From: a virus
Virus record (IMG/VR): IMGVR_UViG_3300020470_000095
Location: 1-34,254 of that record
Direction: 5' to 3' (one strand)
DNA: 34,254 nt
Shown here: in pieces, positions 19,001 through 25,088 of the stretch
How positions within the stretch are numbered: position 1 is the stretch's first letter
Layout of the letters: each line of letters starts with the position of its first letter
Translations under genes and position numbers: made by a program
Notes under the pieces: model-generated
Databases searched by the model: none
What the model saw: the letters and a program-made list of their open reading frames with translations, nothing else
What the model was told of the DNA's origin: nothing

Positions 19001-19598
19001 CTCTTCTTCCACCCGGTCTTTTTTCTGAAAACTTAGTTCTAGGTATTGTCACTTGAAGACCCATAGCTACAATTCCTTGAAGCATATCTCCAAACTGTTT
19101 TAAGTTTCCAGCACCTGTCATAGCTTTATAAAATTTAGCTGTAGTCTTTGGACCGTTTCTTTTAAACATTGCAGATGTAACTTTGTGTAGTCCTTTTTGT
19201 GCAAGTGGCTGTATATAACGGCTTCCTATATAACGACCAGCAATATTGTCAGGAAGAATAGAACGTATCATTGCGTTAGATGCTTGACCAACAACTCTAC
19301 CACCAATAGACCTTGGTATTCTTCGTGCAATAGCAGCTGGTCCTGACCTAATAGCTAGAAGGTTTCTAAAGCTTTTAAGACCACCAGCTAAAGAGTTAGA
19401 AAGTGGATTTATAATAGCTTTAGTACTAGGTAATGTTGCAGCTACATCTCTAAACCTACTTAATACACTGTAACCAACACTTGATAATCTGTTAACCGCC
19501 TTACCACCGGGTTTGCCTTTTTTACTTTTAAATGGCTCGCCTTTGTGTTTAGCGTTTTGAACGCCTGCATCTCTAGGTCTGCCTGATCCCGTAACCAT
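16059..19598 (-). CDS. Giant basic protein with HK97-gp10-like segment
   Basis: 1179 aa, highly Lys/Arg-rich. By position it replaces the roughly 120-aa HK97 gp10-like tail-completion protein, between closure and tail terminator. Residues about 195-300 resemble that family: LAESVWLMDPVYKP, LWEIRIGGATATS, the signature ADKAPYAMIANFGG, and PPSYFAERSLQFASRYAKI. The other ~1050 residues match nothing I know. They include a basic N-terminal region with Arg/Gly helices (1-190), Lys-rich stretches such as KKTKRGKAKKRS, a coiled-coil segment near 700-790 (EAELNNVKQEIVRLDSIITT), and a Gly/Ser-rich C-terminal region ending YAINDDGLGPNLSTKGYIIR. It could be a neck protein, an ejected DNA-binding protein, or carry an enzyme. 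Start is the ATG six bases after the closure stop, with a weak AGAGAG. Confidence 0.7.
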   Translation of the reverse strand: MVTGSGRPRDAGVQNAKHKGEPFKSKKGKPGGKAVNRLSSVGYSVLSRFRDVAATLPSTKAIINPLSNSLAGGLKSFRNLLAIRSGPAAIARRIPRSIGGRVVGQASNAMIRSILPDNIAGRYIGSRYIQPLAQKGLHKVTSAMFKRNGPKTTAKFYKAMTGAGNLKQFGDMLQGIVAMGLQVTIPRTKFSEKRPGGRRVNYHANNLAESVWLMDPVYKPDAYTAALWEIRIGGATATSTTADKAPYAMIANFGGLMFNPKNPKKPKPLPPSYFAERSLQFASRYAKIGVKGLAKFYLDEEGRKKAKAAGKKIDKNNMANLVKVVSSERADALRYMWLTKDGEVWQKQFEKKTKRGKAKKRSEEHLNYKGGKNPYQSNPNWQNVQGAEVDDFVFNYFGATGKEVPEWMKGGLDLDAIEEGAKQTMLILQGERKAKVRKSVYDDKTKKYKKGEVTEVSAGALTGFEGMVPIYAPVQTLKAKGRGKARKYTAGGNRYKDDILMPPTAVINKKYNMTVGAVDLRKSSTVAFEVQVGGKTVRMNANQTIAYAQKEGAVKVIKRKGKVELEVVDFDKFVKIFGIEVVNPTAAASVGARKGKVQISSAEERRRTAGKHYVNELRKNPQYAKILEGEQTKIMGAIADDLNIKFGKMSGKRKVQTGTKTVTYQRKVKGKRKKKTVSYERPVYERRHVAYDPTTGRFKLPILEAELNNVKQEIVRLDSIITTGEKRLMELKTLGTTRTEYLAQLEAVNVYTGEKFLAEIRKIEGKKSYDDFLKTTDGALISKNAGDYFVTGVKKSGGSISYEGATTMYAGKTRRDISQMGTGSAADFVDEIKAIRKSIKVAKEDRTILRRRRNSIQGRINRRTEKLGGMGVGPGTNARNIGTSNYLLAERRAVLKATSEGIEGYAGPKLLHGGMGGVKGSENRFLTASHFKGLGGSEQAAIITRNMPTTAQSYLAYNYSGAGLTNPMTTLVNTPSKSLTEVVFTFKKGTKSRDQADKLGIFNYEMNLKRTSPTGAPGATFKKVKPKVERSGNNITLAFRDPEMPTRAIYLYQSVGRKGQVKSSPRVEFGHPSGAGRTREIFKYSSTSGRRNIFETQQGAGDGIVRYSQEFMSGVANAGKTEAQNMITNAIMARAMFNKEEGETVKRVTTERAGVYAINDDGLGPNLSTKGYIIRFEER

Positions 19599-19604
19599 TA
19601 GTTA

Positions 19605-19940
19605 CTACTCTCTATATAAACAAGATGCTACTGTATAACAGTCTTCTCCCTTTGCATCCCTTTGTGCTGTAATGCCAGTAATTTCGTAATACTTAGTTCC
19701 GTCTTTGATTCTATCGTTTGCTTTTATAGTTACTTGGTCATCAAAGTAAATAGTAATACCTTCAATAATTGTATTTCGTCCATCTCTATCTTCAACGCTT
19801 CCATTTTTAATTAATCTACAATTTGCGTTTGTATATAGAGTTGACCAAGTGTTTGATGGATTACCTCTATCGTCAACTCCAGAAGTTGTTATTCTTTCTA
19901 CGTTTACTTGATCTATTAATAAGTTTGTGTTGAGAGCCAT
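19605..19940 (-). CDS. Head closure / head-tail joining protein
   Basis: 111 aa. The pattern DQVNVERITTSGVDDRGNPS, TLYTNANCRLIKNG, VTIKANDRIKDGTKYYEITG and a C-terminal AQRDAKGEDCYTVASCLYRE matches short beta-barrel head-closure proteins of the SPP1 gp16 / HK97 gp7-like type, which plug the connector and bind the tail. Length is typical (100-120 aa). It follows the accessory island and lies six bases before the giant gp10-like gene, matching normal order adaptor-closure-gp10-terminator once the island is removed. Confidence 0.75.
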   Translation of the reverse strand: MALNTNLLIDQVNVERITTSGVDDRGNPSNTWSTLYTNANCRLIKNGSVEDRDGRNTIIEGITIYFDDQVTIKANDRIKDGTKYYEITGITAQRDAKGEDCYTVASCLYRE

Positions 19941-19946
19941 ATATTA

Positions 19947-19952
19947 ATCATA
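19947..19952 (-). promoter_or_regulatory. Candidate -10 box before closure gene
   Basis: TATGAT on the minus strand, six bases before the ATG at 19940, the same spacing as the HNH gene. The nearest Shine-Dalgarno-like AGAGGT is 19 bases away, too far to serve. Weak evidence on its own; notable as a repeat of the same layout. Confidence 0.3.
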
Positions 19953-19970
19953 CAATATGACCTCTGTTGA

Positions 19971-20303
19971 TTAGAAGAAATCGTCTACGAAGATAGGTCC
20001 ATATTCACCATAAGACACTGAATATATACTATGACCAAAAAAATCTAACGCCATTTGCCAAGCTTGATCGTCTTTTGTCATACCAGTATCATATTCATCT
20101 TCCCAATCAATACTTTTATCATCTATATATTCGTTATATAAATTGTTGACAATTATACCTTGTGAATAAGCAACACACTCACCTAAATTAGGAACTGATG
20201 CTACCCCTAGTATTGCATTGTCGTGTCCTTCAAGCATTTCTGCTTCAGGATTAGCATCCTGTATATATCTAATTACTTCCTGTATCTTCTGTTCCTGATT
20301 CAT
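19971..20303 (-). CDS. 110-aa acidic phage protein of unknown function
   Basis: ATG preceded by AAGGA eight bases upstream; it overlaps the HNH gene by 35 bases. It is strongly acidic, with patches AEMLEGHDNAILGVASVPNL, IDDKSIDWEDEYDTG and a C-terminal SVSYGEYGPIFVDDFF. I recall similar small proteins in phages and bacteria with a closing GxYGPxFV pattern, but without an assigned role. The acidic profile would also fit a DNA mimic. No signal peptide or membrane span. Confidence 0.6.
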   Translation of the reverse strand: MNQEQKIQEVIRYIQDANPEAEMLEGHDNAILGVASVPNLGECVAYSQGIIVNNLYNEYIDDKSIDWEDEYDTGMTKDDQAWQMALDFFGHSIYSVSYGEYGPIFVDDFF

Positions 20304-20574
20304 TCCACTTTCCTTTTAAATACGCTGTAAGCAACATTCTAAGTTCATACTTACTGCCCTGATACTGTCTACCATCATAAATATCGTGATGATACATACA
20401 GAGAACTGCAACATTTTCTGGATCATATTTTCTTTTTTCATTACCACCCATTCCTTTGCCGTGTATGTGAGCTAACTGTAATTGAGATGTCTTAGTGCAT
20501 CCAGCCCATTCACATTGATTATTAGCTCTCATAAATGCCATAAGCCTAAGCTTCGTCATTCGTTCATCTGCCAT
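20269..20574 (-). CDS. HNH endonuclease
   Basis: 101 aa from the ATG at 20574; the longer in-frame ATG at 20631 would run through the terminator. The fold signature is NNQCEWAGC, then QLAHIHGKGMGG, YDPENVAVLCMYHHDIYDG: paired zinc Cys (QCEWAGC), the first catalytic His in AHIHG, the Asn in PEN, and the final His pair. HNH enzymes cut DNA with one metal ion. In many phages an HNH protein sits beside terminase and aids packaging, or is a mobile homing nuclease. Here it sits in the connector module with its own terminator and promoter, more like a mobile insertion (inference). Its end overlaps the next gene by 35 bases. Confidence 0.85.
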   Translation of the reverse strand: MADERMTKLRLMAFMRANNQCEWAGCTKTSQLQLAHIHGKGMGGNEKRKYDPENVAVLCMYHHDIYDGRQYQGSKYELRMLLTAYLKGKWNESGTEDTGSN

Positions 20575-20580
20575 AAATAG

Positions 20581-20586
20581 ATTATA
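20581..20586 (-). promoter_or_regulatory. Candidate -10 box, leaderless HNH transcript
   Basis: TATAAT on the minus strand, six bases (CTATTT) before the HNH ATG at 20574, just after the terminator. A start at the usual distance would put +1 on the A of the ATG. There is no Shine-Dalgarno. The terminator immediately upstream makes a promoter here functionally necessary, which strengthens the call. Confidence 0.55.
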
Positions 20587-20596
20587 GTGGAAAATA

Positions 20597-20624
20597 CAAA
20601 AAGCTGGGTTTTTACACCCAGCTT
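20597..20624 (-). terminator. Intrinsic terminator
   Basis: Minus strand: AAGCTGGGT, loop GTAAAA, ACCCAGCTT, then TTTG and further T-rich sequence. A perfect 9-bp stem, a 6-base loop and a U-run make this the best terminator in the window. It lies between the zinc-finger gene and the HNH gene, so it ends the upstream transcript and leaves the HNH gene needing its own promoter. Confidence 0.75.
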
Positions 20625-20696
20625 CTCGCAATCAATTAAGGAGGCTACTTATGTTCTGTGAAAGTAATGGTTAATTACTTAAGATCATTTATAACC
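20600..20696 (-). ncRNA. Candidate ~100-nt small RNA with anti-Shine-Dalgarno motif
   Basis: The interval between the candidate promoter and the intrinsic terminator contains no minus-strand gene. The predicted RNA would include half of a dyad (GTAAT(T)GGTTA / TAACCATTAC, 20702-20692 and 20673-20664), a single-stranded CCTCCTTA (20644-20637), and a terminal GC-rich hairpin. CCTCCTTA is complementary to the AGGAG(G) ribosome sites that precede most genes here. The opposite strand reads as AAGGAGG plus a 7-codon ORF (ATG at 20651), an alternative explanation. Inference from signals only. Confidence 0.35.
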
Positions 20697-20702
20697 AATT
20701 AC

Positions 20703-20732
20703 ATTATACACAGAAACGTTAATTTATTACAA
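20703..20732 (-). promoter_or_regulatory. Candidate promoter for a small RNA
   Basis: Minus strand: TTGTAA (20732-20727), an 18-base spacer, then TATAAT (20708-20703). It starts at the end of the zinc-finger gene and would begin a transcript near 20696, with no gene before the terminator at 20601-20624. Confidence 0.4.
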
Positions 20733-21368
20733 CTCTTTTTGACGGTTTGCTTTTCGATGACACAGCATACAAATTGATTCTCTTTTGTTTCTGTCTTTTT
20801 TTGATTTAGCATATTTATCTAATGGTTTTTCTTTTGTACAAACTAAACATACTTTACTATTTTCATCAGACTTTATAGTTTCTTTATATTGTTTAGTAGC
20901 TTCTCTAAGACCAACTAAACATTCTTTACAATACTGAGTGTATCCACTTTTATACTTTTGAGATCTTTCAAATTCACTTACGTCTTTTTCTTCTTGACAC
21001 TCTAAACATTTTTTCCAAGTAGGATTCCAAGATAGCTTTTCTGCTTTAGCCTTTGCTTCTTCTACTCTTTCAACAAGTTCAGGCATTTCTTTCATCCAAG
21101 CCTTAAACCTCTCATAACCTATTGGAAGTTCTTCATATGTTTTTGTTGTTGTTAAAGAACCTTTTCCTTCTGCAATTCTAGTTAAAACAATTTCAGCTAT
21201 TTCAGAATTGTAAGCTGACCTAGGTGCAACACCTGCTTGTTCTCTTAATTGTCTAACTCTTTCATCAGACACTCCCCATTCTTTAGCCCATAAAGATAGC
21301 TTTTTATGTGGTTCAGATAAAAATAAATCCCTAGCTTCTTCTACTGTTGGTGCTATTCTATTTGGCAT
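20727..21368 (-). CDS. HTH plus double zinc-finger DNA-binding protein
   Basis: 213 aa, strong GAGGAGGAA before the ATG. Residues 20-50 form a helix-turn-helix (LSLWAKEWGVSDERVRQLRE), and residues 70-110 a second helical segment resembling terminase-small or transposase-type DNA-binding helices (TTTKTYEELPIGYERFKAWM). Two Cys4 modules follow: KKCLECQEEKDVSEF...YCKEC (about 118-147) and KVCLVCTKEKPLDKY...ICMLC (about 172-203). Such paired modules occur in phage nucleases related to endonuclease VII and HNH, but no catalytic His is evident. A DNA- or RNA-binding regulator or a nuclease partner is plausible. It is inserted in the connector module, next to the HNH gene. Confidence 0.65.
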   Translation of the reverse strand: MPNRIAPTVEEARDLFLSEPHKKLSLWAKEWGVSDERVRQLREQAGVAPRSAYNSEIAEIVLTRIAEGKGSLTTTKTYEELPIGYERFKAWMKEMPELVERVEEAKAKAEKLSWNPTWKKCLECQEEKDVSEFERSQKYKSGYTQYCKECLVGLREATKQYKETIKSDENSKVCLVCTKEKPLDKYAKSKKDRNKRESICMLCHRKANRQKEL

Positions 21369-21386
21369 TATTCCTCCTCAGTATTA

Positions 21387-22037
21387 TTACTCGAAAAATA
21401 TTCTTTTAAAAGGCATCAATGTTGTTACGTCAAATGCAGACAAAGCAGGTCCTAAAGATGTTCCCATAGGTTCTCCATAACTCAAACTTAAGTCTCCTAC
21501 TGATTCACTTTGTACTGAATAAAAATTGCCATCATTGTTTGTAGTATCAGATTTATGTGAAGTTATTTCTGATTTAGGTTGTAAAGAAGAAAGTTGCAAA
21601 GTGCTGTTTACTAATCTTGCTACTGCTCTTGCAGAAGTAAATCTTATTGTCTCTGGTATAGTTTGATATCCAGCTGCATAAGTAACTACAATGTTTTGCA
21701 TTCTAGCATCAGACCATCTTGATTTTCCTGTTTTAACTAAAAAGCCTTCTTCTAAATAAGCTACATAATCTTTATCATTTCCTGATGTTAAAGCAATATC
21801 ATCTTCAGTTACAGATGTAATTGAAACAACAGGAACTACTTTTAAAAATAAATGAGTTCTTTCTTTACCATCAAATTTTTCTACTATAGATGAATCGTAT
21901 TCAGGATTGTAACCTAAAAATCTTGATATAGCTGAATCTACATAAGGTATAAATACATTAGTTATATCAGCTTCTAAATTTGATGAATAGTCAATTTGAA
22001 TCATTGACTCAACATCAGATACTGTGCAAAGAGCCAT
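21387..22037 (-). CDS. Head-tail connector / adaptor protein (gp6-like)
   Basis: 216 aa, GGAG upstream of ATG. The pattern MALCTVSDVESMIQIDYSSN, IPYVDSAISRFLGYN, EKFDGKERTHLFLKVVPVVS, and ITSVTEDD...LTSGNDKDYVAYLEEGFLV, then VVTYAAGYQTIPETIRFTSA, is typical of HK97 gp6 / SPP1 gp15 adaptors, which form a ring below the portal. The C-terminal third (Ser/Thr/Asp-rich, SYGEPMGTSLGPALS) is less conserved. The position, after the capsid gene and before closure and tail genes, fits. The next expected connector gene is displaced by an accessory island of about 1.4 kb. Confidence 0.82.
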   Translation of the reverse strand: MALCTVSDVESMIQIDYSSNLEADITNVFIPYVDSAISRFLGYNPEYDSSIVEKFDGKERTHLFLKVVPVVSITSVTEDDIALTSGNDKDYVAYLEEGFLVKTGKSRWSDARMQNIVVTYAAGYQTIPETIRFTSARAVARLVNSTLQLSSLQPKSEITSHKSDTTNNDGNFYSVQSESVGDLSLSYGEPMGTSLGPALSAFDVTTLMPFKRIFFE

Positions 22038-22046
22038 TAGGACTCC

Positions 22047-22301
22047 TTACTTATCTTCGGTATCTTTTGGCTTTACAGCTTTATTTTCTACTTCTTTTTT
22101 GGGAGCAGCTTTAGGTTTAGGTTCTGATTTTTTAGCAGGAGCTTTCTTTCCCCAACCTTGCTCTTTGAGCCATTCGGTTGGATACTCGTGTCCAGCTTTG
22201 GCAATTAAGTCTGCTTGACTATTAGGCAAGTCTGCAGATACGCCTTCCCAGATTTTACCATCAGGGAGCTTCCAAATATTTTTTTCTGGTATTGTGTACA
22301 T
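22047..22301 (-). CDS. 84-aa head/neck small protein with basic tail
   Basis: Residues 1-50 look folded (IWKLPDGKIWEGVSADLPNS, then HEYPTEWLKEQGWG); residues 51-84 are Lys/Pro/Ala-rich (KKAPAKKSEPKPKAAPKKEV), a disordered basic tail that could bind DNA or the acidic capsid interior. It begins four bases after the previous stop. The ribosome site is poor: GAGG is about 12 bases away, and a TAGAAT lies six bases before the ATG. Small proteins between capsid and adaptor genes include decoration and head-completion proteins; I cannot assign one. Confidence 0.6.
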   Translation of the reverse strand: MYTIPEKNIWKLPDGKIWEGVSADLPNSQADLIAKAGHEYPTEWLKEQGWGKKAPAKKSEPKPKAAPKKEVENKAVKPKDTEDK

Positions 22302-22305
22302 AAAT

Positions 22306-22479
22306 CTATTCTACCTCAGAATCCCTTTTCTCATCCTTTTCTTCTTTAGAAACTTTAGTTTTTTTAGGTTCTTTTATAATAAAATTTTTTAATATTTCTT
22401 CAGATCGTTTAAAACTTTCTGCATCTCTAACTTTAAGTCCAAACATTTCTAATTGATTCTTTATGTTTTGATTGTTCAT
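22306..22479 (-). CDS. 57-aa Lys/Glu-rich small protein
   Basis: ATG at 22479 with AGGAG seven bases upstream, directly after the capsid hairpin. The peptide starts MNNQNIKNQLEMFGLKVRDA and ends in a charged, probably disordered tail KEEKDEKRDSEVE. The segment around residues 5-35 looks helical (NQLEMFGLKVRDAESFKRSE). Its stop is four bases before the next gene's ATG. Genes in this place often encode small head or neck accessory proteins, but I recognise no family. Confidence 0.65.
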   Translation of the reverse strand: MNNQNIKNQLEMFGLKVRDAESFKRSEEILKNFIIKEPKKTKVSKEEKDEKRDSEVE

Positions 22480-22493
22480 ATTTCTCCTCTTGC

Positions 22494-22523
22494 TTAAAGG
22501 GCGAATATAAATCCGCCCTTTAA
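22494..22523 (-). terminator. Perfect stem-loop after the capsid gene
   Basis: A 10-bp perfect inverted repeat, TTAAAGGGCG and CGCCCTTTAA, around a 10-base AT-rich loop lies in the 52-base gap between the capsid gene and the next gene. It is not followed by a U-run, so it is more likely a partial terminator or an mRNA-stabilising or processing stem than a full intrinsic terminator. Confidence 0.5.
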
Positions 22524-22531
22524 AACAATAA

Positions 22532-23776
22532 TTACATCTGTGTTATTTTACAGAATGCAGTTGGTTTATAAATTGCAAAACCTAATCTCATTGTCAATCT
22601 AATTGCCAATTGATTTTTTGCAAAAAAGTCACTATGGCTGTCGGAAACAGCAAGGTCTACGCCTTCTCTCATAATAACTTGTGCAGCGTCTCCGCCACCA
22701 AATTTACCAACTAACATTGTTCCAGCATTAACAACTGTTGATGGAACTACTTTTAAACCCCAAATTCTTGGAGCAACATCAGCACCGAATCCACCAGCAA
22801 CCACAAATAATGGGTTTTTGGCAGCAGCACCAGATGTTGTAGTAGCTACATCTGTTACGCCAGTAACAATTTGATACCAGTCTTCAGGATGCATAATTAC
22901 AGCGTCTGCTTCAACAAATGCATCTTTTCTGATTTCTGTTATTGCTTGATAAATTTGTCCGAGTCTACCTAATTCTCCGGAGTATGAACCAAATTGAAAG
23001 GAGTTAACTCCTGATTTGTTTAATACACCAGTTAAATTAGGAGCACTTCCGTCACCGTCCATAAGCTGATTGTCTAGTCTCAATTTCATCATTGTTGATA
23101 GTCTTGAGTTGACATATCCTTGAATTCCAGCAACGTCAGCGAGTAACTCATCTGTTACAGGTAAGAAAGTAGCAATCTTTCTGATTGATTCTGTTCTCTC
23201 TGTAAATGCAAGTGCGGATTCGTTAGCTGAGCTAATGTCTCCAGATTCTGCAATTTCACCTGCATTGTTTGTGAAAGTTGTCTCTTCAAGATACACATAT
23301 GCATTTTGAGTTGTGTTGATTTGATCAAACAATCCAATAACGCTATCTGGATCTCTCAACGCGGTCTCCAATATTCCCGGAGCTCTTAAGCTCTCAGGTG
23401 GATAACCAGTTGTGTTTAAGGTTGTTTTAAATTCTGCGTGTGAATCTACACCTTTAACACCTTTTTCTGTATATGCTTTATAAGCATCAGAATTTGCAAA
23501 TTGTTCCCCAATAGATTGAGGTCCTTTTTGCTCAGGCATTGGATTAGGTATAGTGTTAACAGGCTCATTTTCAACCTCTAAAGCTTTCTCGTTTTTCACT
23601 CTAGCTTCTTCGAGTTTGAGATCATCGACTTGCTCTGCTAAAAGAGTATTTGCTTTTGCAATATTTTCTTTTTGGTCAGCAGTATATTTGCCGTTTTCGT
23701 CTGCACCTTCGAATATAGCTTTAAGATCTTCACGAGTTTTAACGATATCTTGTTTAAGTTCGTCTACTTTACTCAC
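22532..23776 (-). CDS. Major capsid protein, HK97 fold
   Basis: 414 aa, GTG start with AGGAGA upstream. Residues 1-70 are a charged coiled coil (VDELKQDIVKTREDLKAIFE) typical of the delta domain removed by the prohead protease. The body matches the HK97 capsid family: RAPGILETALRDPDSVIGLF, IRKIATFLPVTDELLADVAG, RLDNQLMDGDGSAPNLTGVL, ADAVIMHPEDWYQIV, IWGLKVVPSTVVNAGTMLVG and the terminal AIRLTMRLGFAIYKPTAFCK. It forms the icosahedral shell. A perfect hairpin just after the stop may set its message level. Confidence 0.95.
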   Translation of the reverse strand: MSKVDELKQDIVKTREDLKAIFEGADENGKYTADQKENIAKANTLLAEQVDDLKLEEARVKNEKALEVENEPVNTIPNPMPEQKGPQSIGEQFANSDAYKAYTEKGVKGVDSHAEFKTTLNTTGYPPESLRAPGILETALRDPDSVIGLFDQINTTQNAYVYLEETTFTNNAGEIAESGDISSANESALAFTERTESIRKIATFLPVTDELLADVAGIQGYVNSRLSTMMKLRLDNQLMDGDGSAPNLTGVLNKSGVNSFQFGSYSGELGRLGQIYQAITEIRKDAFVEADAVIMHPEDWYQIVTGVTDVATTTSGAAAKNPLFVVAGGFGADVAPRIWGLKVVPSTVVNAGTMLVGKFGGGDAAQVIMREGVDLAVSDSHSDFFAKNQLAIRLTMRLGFAIYKPTAFCKITQM

Positions 23777-23801
23777 TATTATCTCCTATGATAACTATTA
23801 C

Positions 23802-25004
23802 TTATACTTCTATGTCTACAGTCTCGGCTATAAGCCTTTGACCTTCGACCCATTCTGCGTCAAATTCTTCGTCAGCTAATTCGCTGTTATCCTCTGATTC
23901 TTCGGATGCTTCGGAAACAGGAGTTCCTTCAGCTTCTTCTTCCTCAGAACTGTTTTCGTCTTGAATTTCTTCTTCGACTTCAACATCGATGGCTTCGTCA
24001 ACTACACCGTTATTCTCATCGACTTCACCTTCGTCAGTTGGTTGCTCGTCTACTTCTGACTCTGAAACTTCTTCATCACCGAACTCATCGACAAATGAAT
24101 CTAATTCAGCCCAAGCATCGCTGAGATCGTCCTGAACTGTGCGAAGTGCTTCAGTAGCTTTTGCGCCTAATTTTCTACCGTCTTTTTCACGGAGGGACGA
24201 AATTGCTTTCGCCCTTGTTATAAGGTTCTCTAATGCAGCAAGCACATCTTTGACCTCTTCTGAAAAAGTCCTATTGACTTCTTCTGAAACTTTTAGATTT
24301 TTTTCTTCTTCTTCAGCAGTTTCTTCAGCAATTTCTTCTGCTTCAGCATCCTCTTCTGGAGCTTCTTCTTCAGAAACTTCTTCAAACTCAGTATCAATTT
24401 CATCAACAGTTTCTTCTTCTGCTGGAGCTTCTTCAACCTCTTCTTCTTCATTAGGATCTGGTTGGTTCATACTCTCTGTAGTCATAACAGCTTTTGCATC
24501 TGTTAACTCTTCTAATAAATCAGTATTAGATTTAATAGCCATTGTGTATGTTTCTTGATTAGCTCCGACAAGAACTGGTGATACTTCGTAAACTGTTAAA
24601 CCTTTTAGATATCTAACATCTTGTTCTTCTTCACCATCTTTCTTTAACTTGCCGTACTCTGAGTCATCAACTTTAAAACCAAAAGACCATTGTTGTAAAT
24701 CGCCCATTGCTTTTACTAAGTTGTAAGCTTCTTTTCCAGATTCTGTATCCATAAAGAATTGTCCTTTGAATGTCGCTTTATCATCATCTTGAGTAATCTG
24801 TCCTTTGCCTATTGGCATATCCCATTTATGAGCCCATACCATAGGAACATCACCTGATTTAAAACCTGATTTAATTGAACCTGCTTTGACTATGTCGCCA
24901 TCTGAATCTATTTTATCGAATATCGAAAAGACGGCAGCGACTTCGCCTTTTTCGTCATTCTTTATCTCCAAGTCGATTGACTTGATATCAAAATTATCTG
25001 ACAC
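23802..25004 (-). CDS. HK97-family prohead protease with acidic extension
   Basis: 400 aa, GTG start after AGGAG. Residues 1-160 are an S78/U35-type prohead protease: FSIFDKIDSDGDIV, the catalytic His59 in WAHKWDMPIG, catalytic Ser107 in LQQWSFGF, and VYEVSPVLVGAN with Glu140. It cleaves the capsid delta domain and scaffold during maturation. Residues 175-400 are extremely acidic and low-complexity (Glu, Asp, Ala, Ser), interrupted by a basic helix FSEEVKDVLAALENLITRAK (about 250-300). No separate scaffold gene is present, so this tail may be the scaffold, as in phages where protease and scaffold are fused. It sits directly before the major capsid gene. Confidence 0.88.
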   Translation of the reverse strand: MSDNFDIKSIDLEIKNDEKGEVAAVFSIFDKIDSDGDIVKAGSIKSGFKSGDVPMVWAHKWDMPIGKGQITQDDDKATFKGQFFMDTESGKEAYNLVKAMGDLQQWSFGFKVDDSEYGKLKKDGEEEQDVRYLKGLTVYEVSPVLVGANQETYTMAIKSNTDLLEELTDAKAVMTTESMNQPDPNEEEEVEEAPAEEETVDEIDTEFEEVSEEEAPEEDAEAEEIAEETAEEEEKNLKVSEEVNRTFSEEVKDVLAALENLITRAKAISSLREKDGRKLGAKATEALRTVQDDLSDAWAELDSFVDEFGDEEVSESEVDEQPTDEGEVDENNGVVDEAIDVEVEEEIQDENSSEEEEAEGTPVSEASEESEDNSELADEEFDAEWVEGQRLIAETVDIEV

Positions 25005-25088
25005 TTAAACTCCTAAATATATAAAATTGCCAATTTCATATTAATTCTATCAGTAGACCTTAATTCTTAACGACTACTTTTACTAGAT

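Noticed and set aside
20575-20631. 19-residue N-terminal extension of the HNH protein
   Set aside because: It would be translated across the intrinsic terminator and has no ribosome site; the ATG at 20574 is preceded by a well-placed -10 box.
20651-20674. Plus-strand 7-codon ORF (ATG at 20651) with AAGGAGG
   Set aside because: Not listed as a gene: it is the only plus-strand candidate in an all-minus window, has no clear promoter, and the same bases are explained as the CCTCCTTA part of the candidate RNA. Kept as an alternative in the findings.
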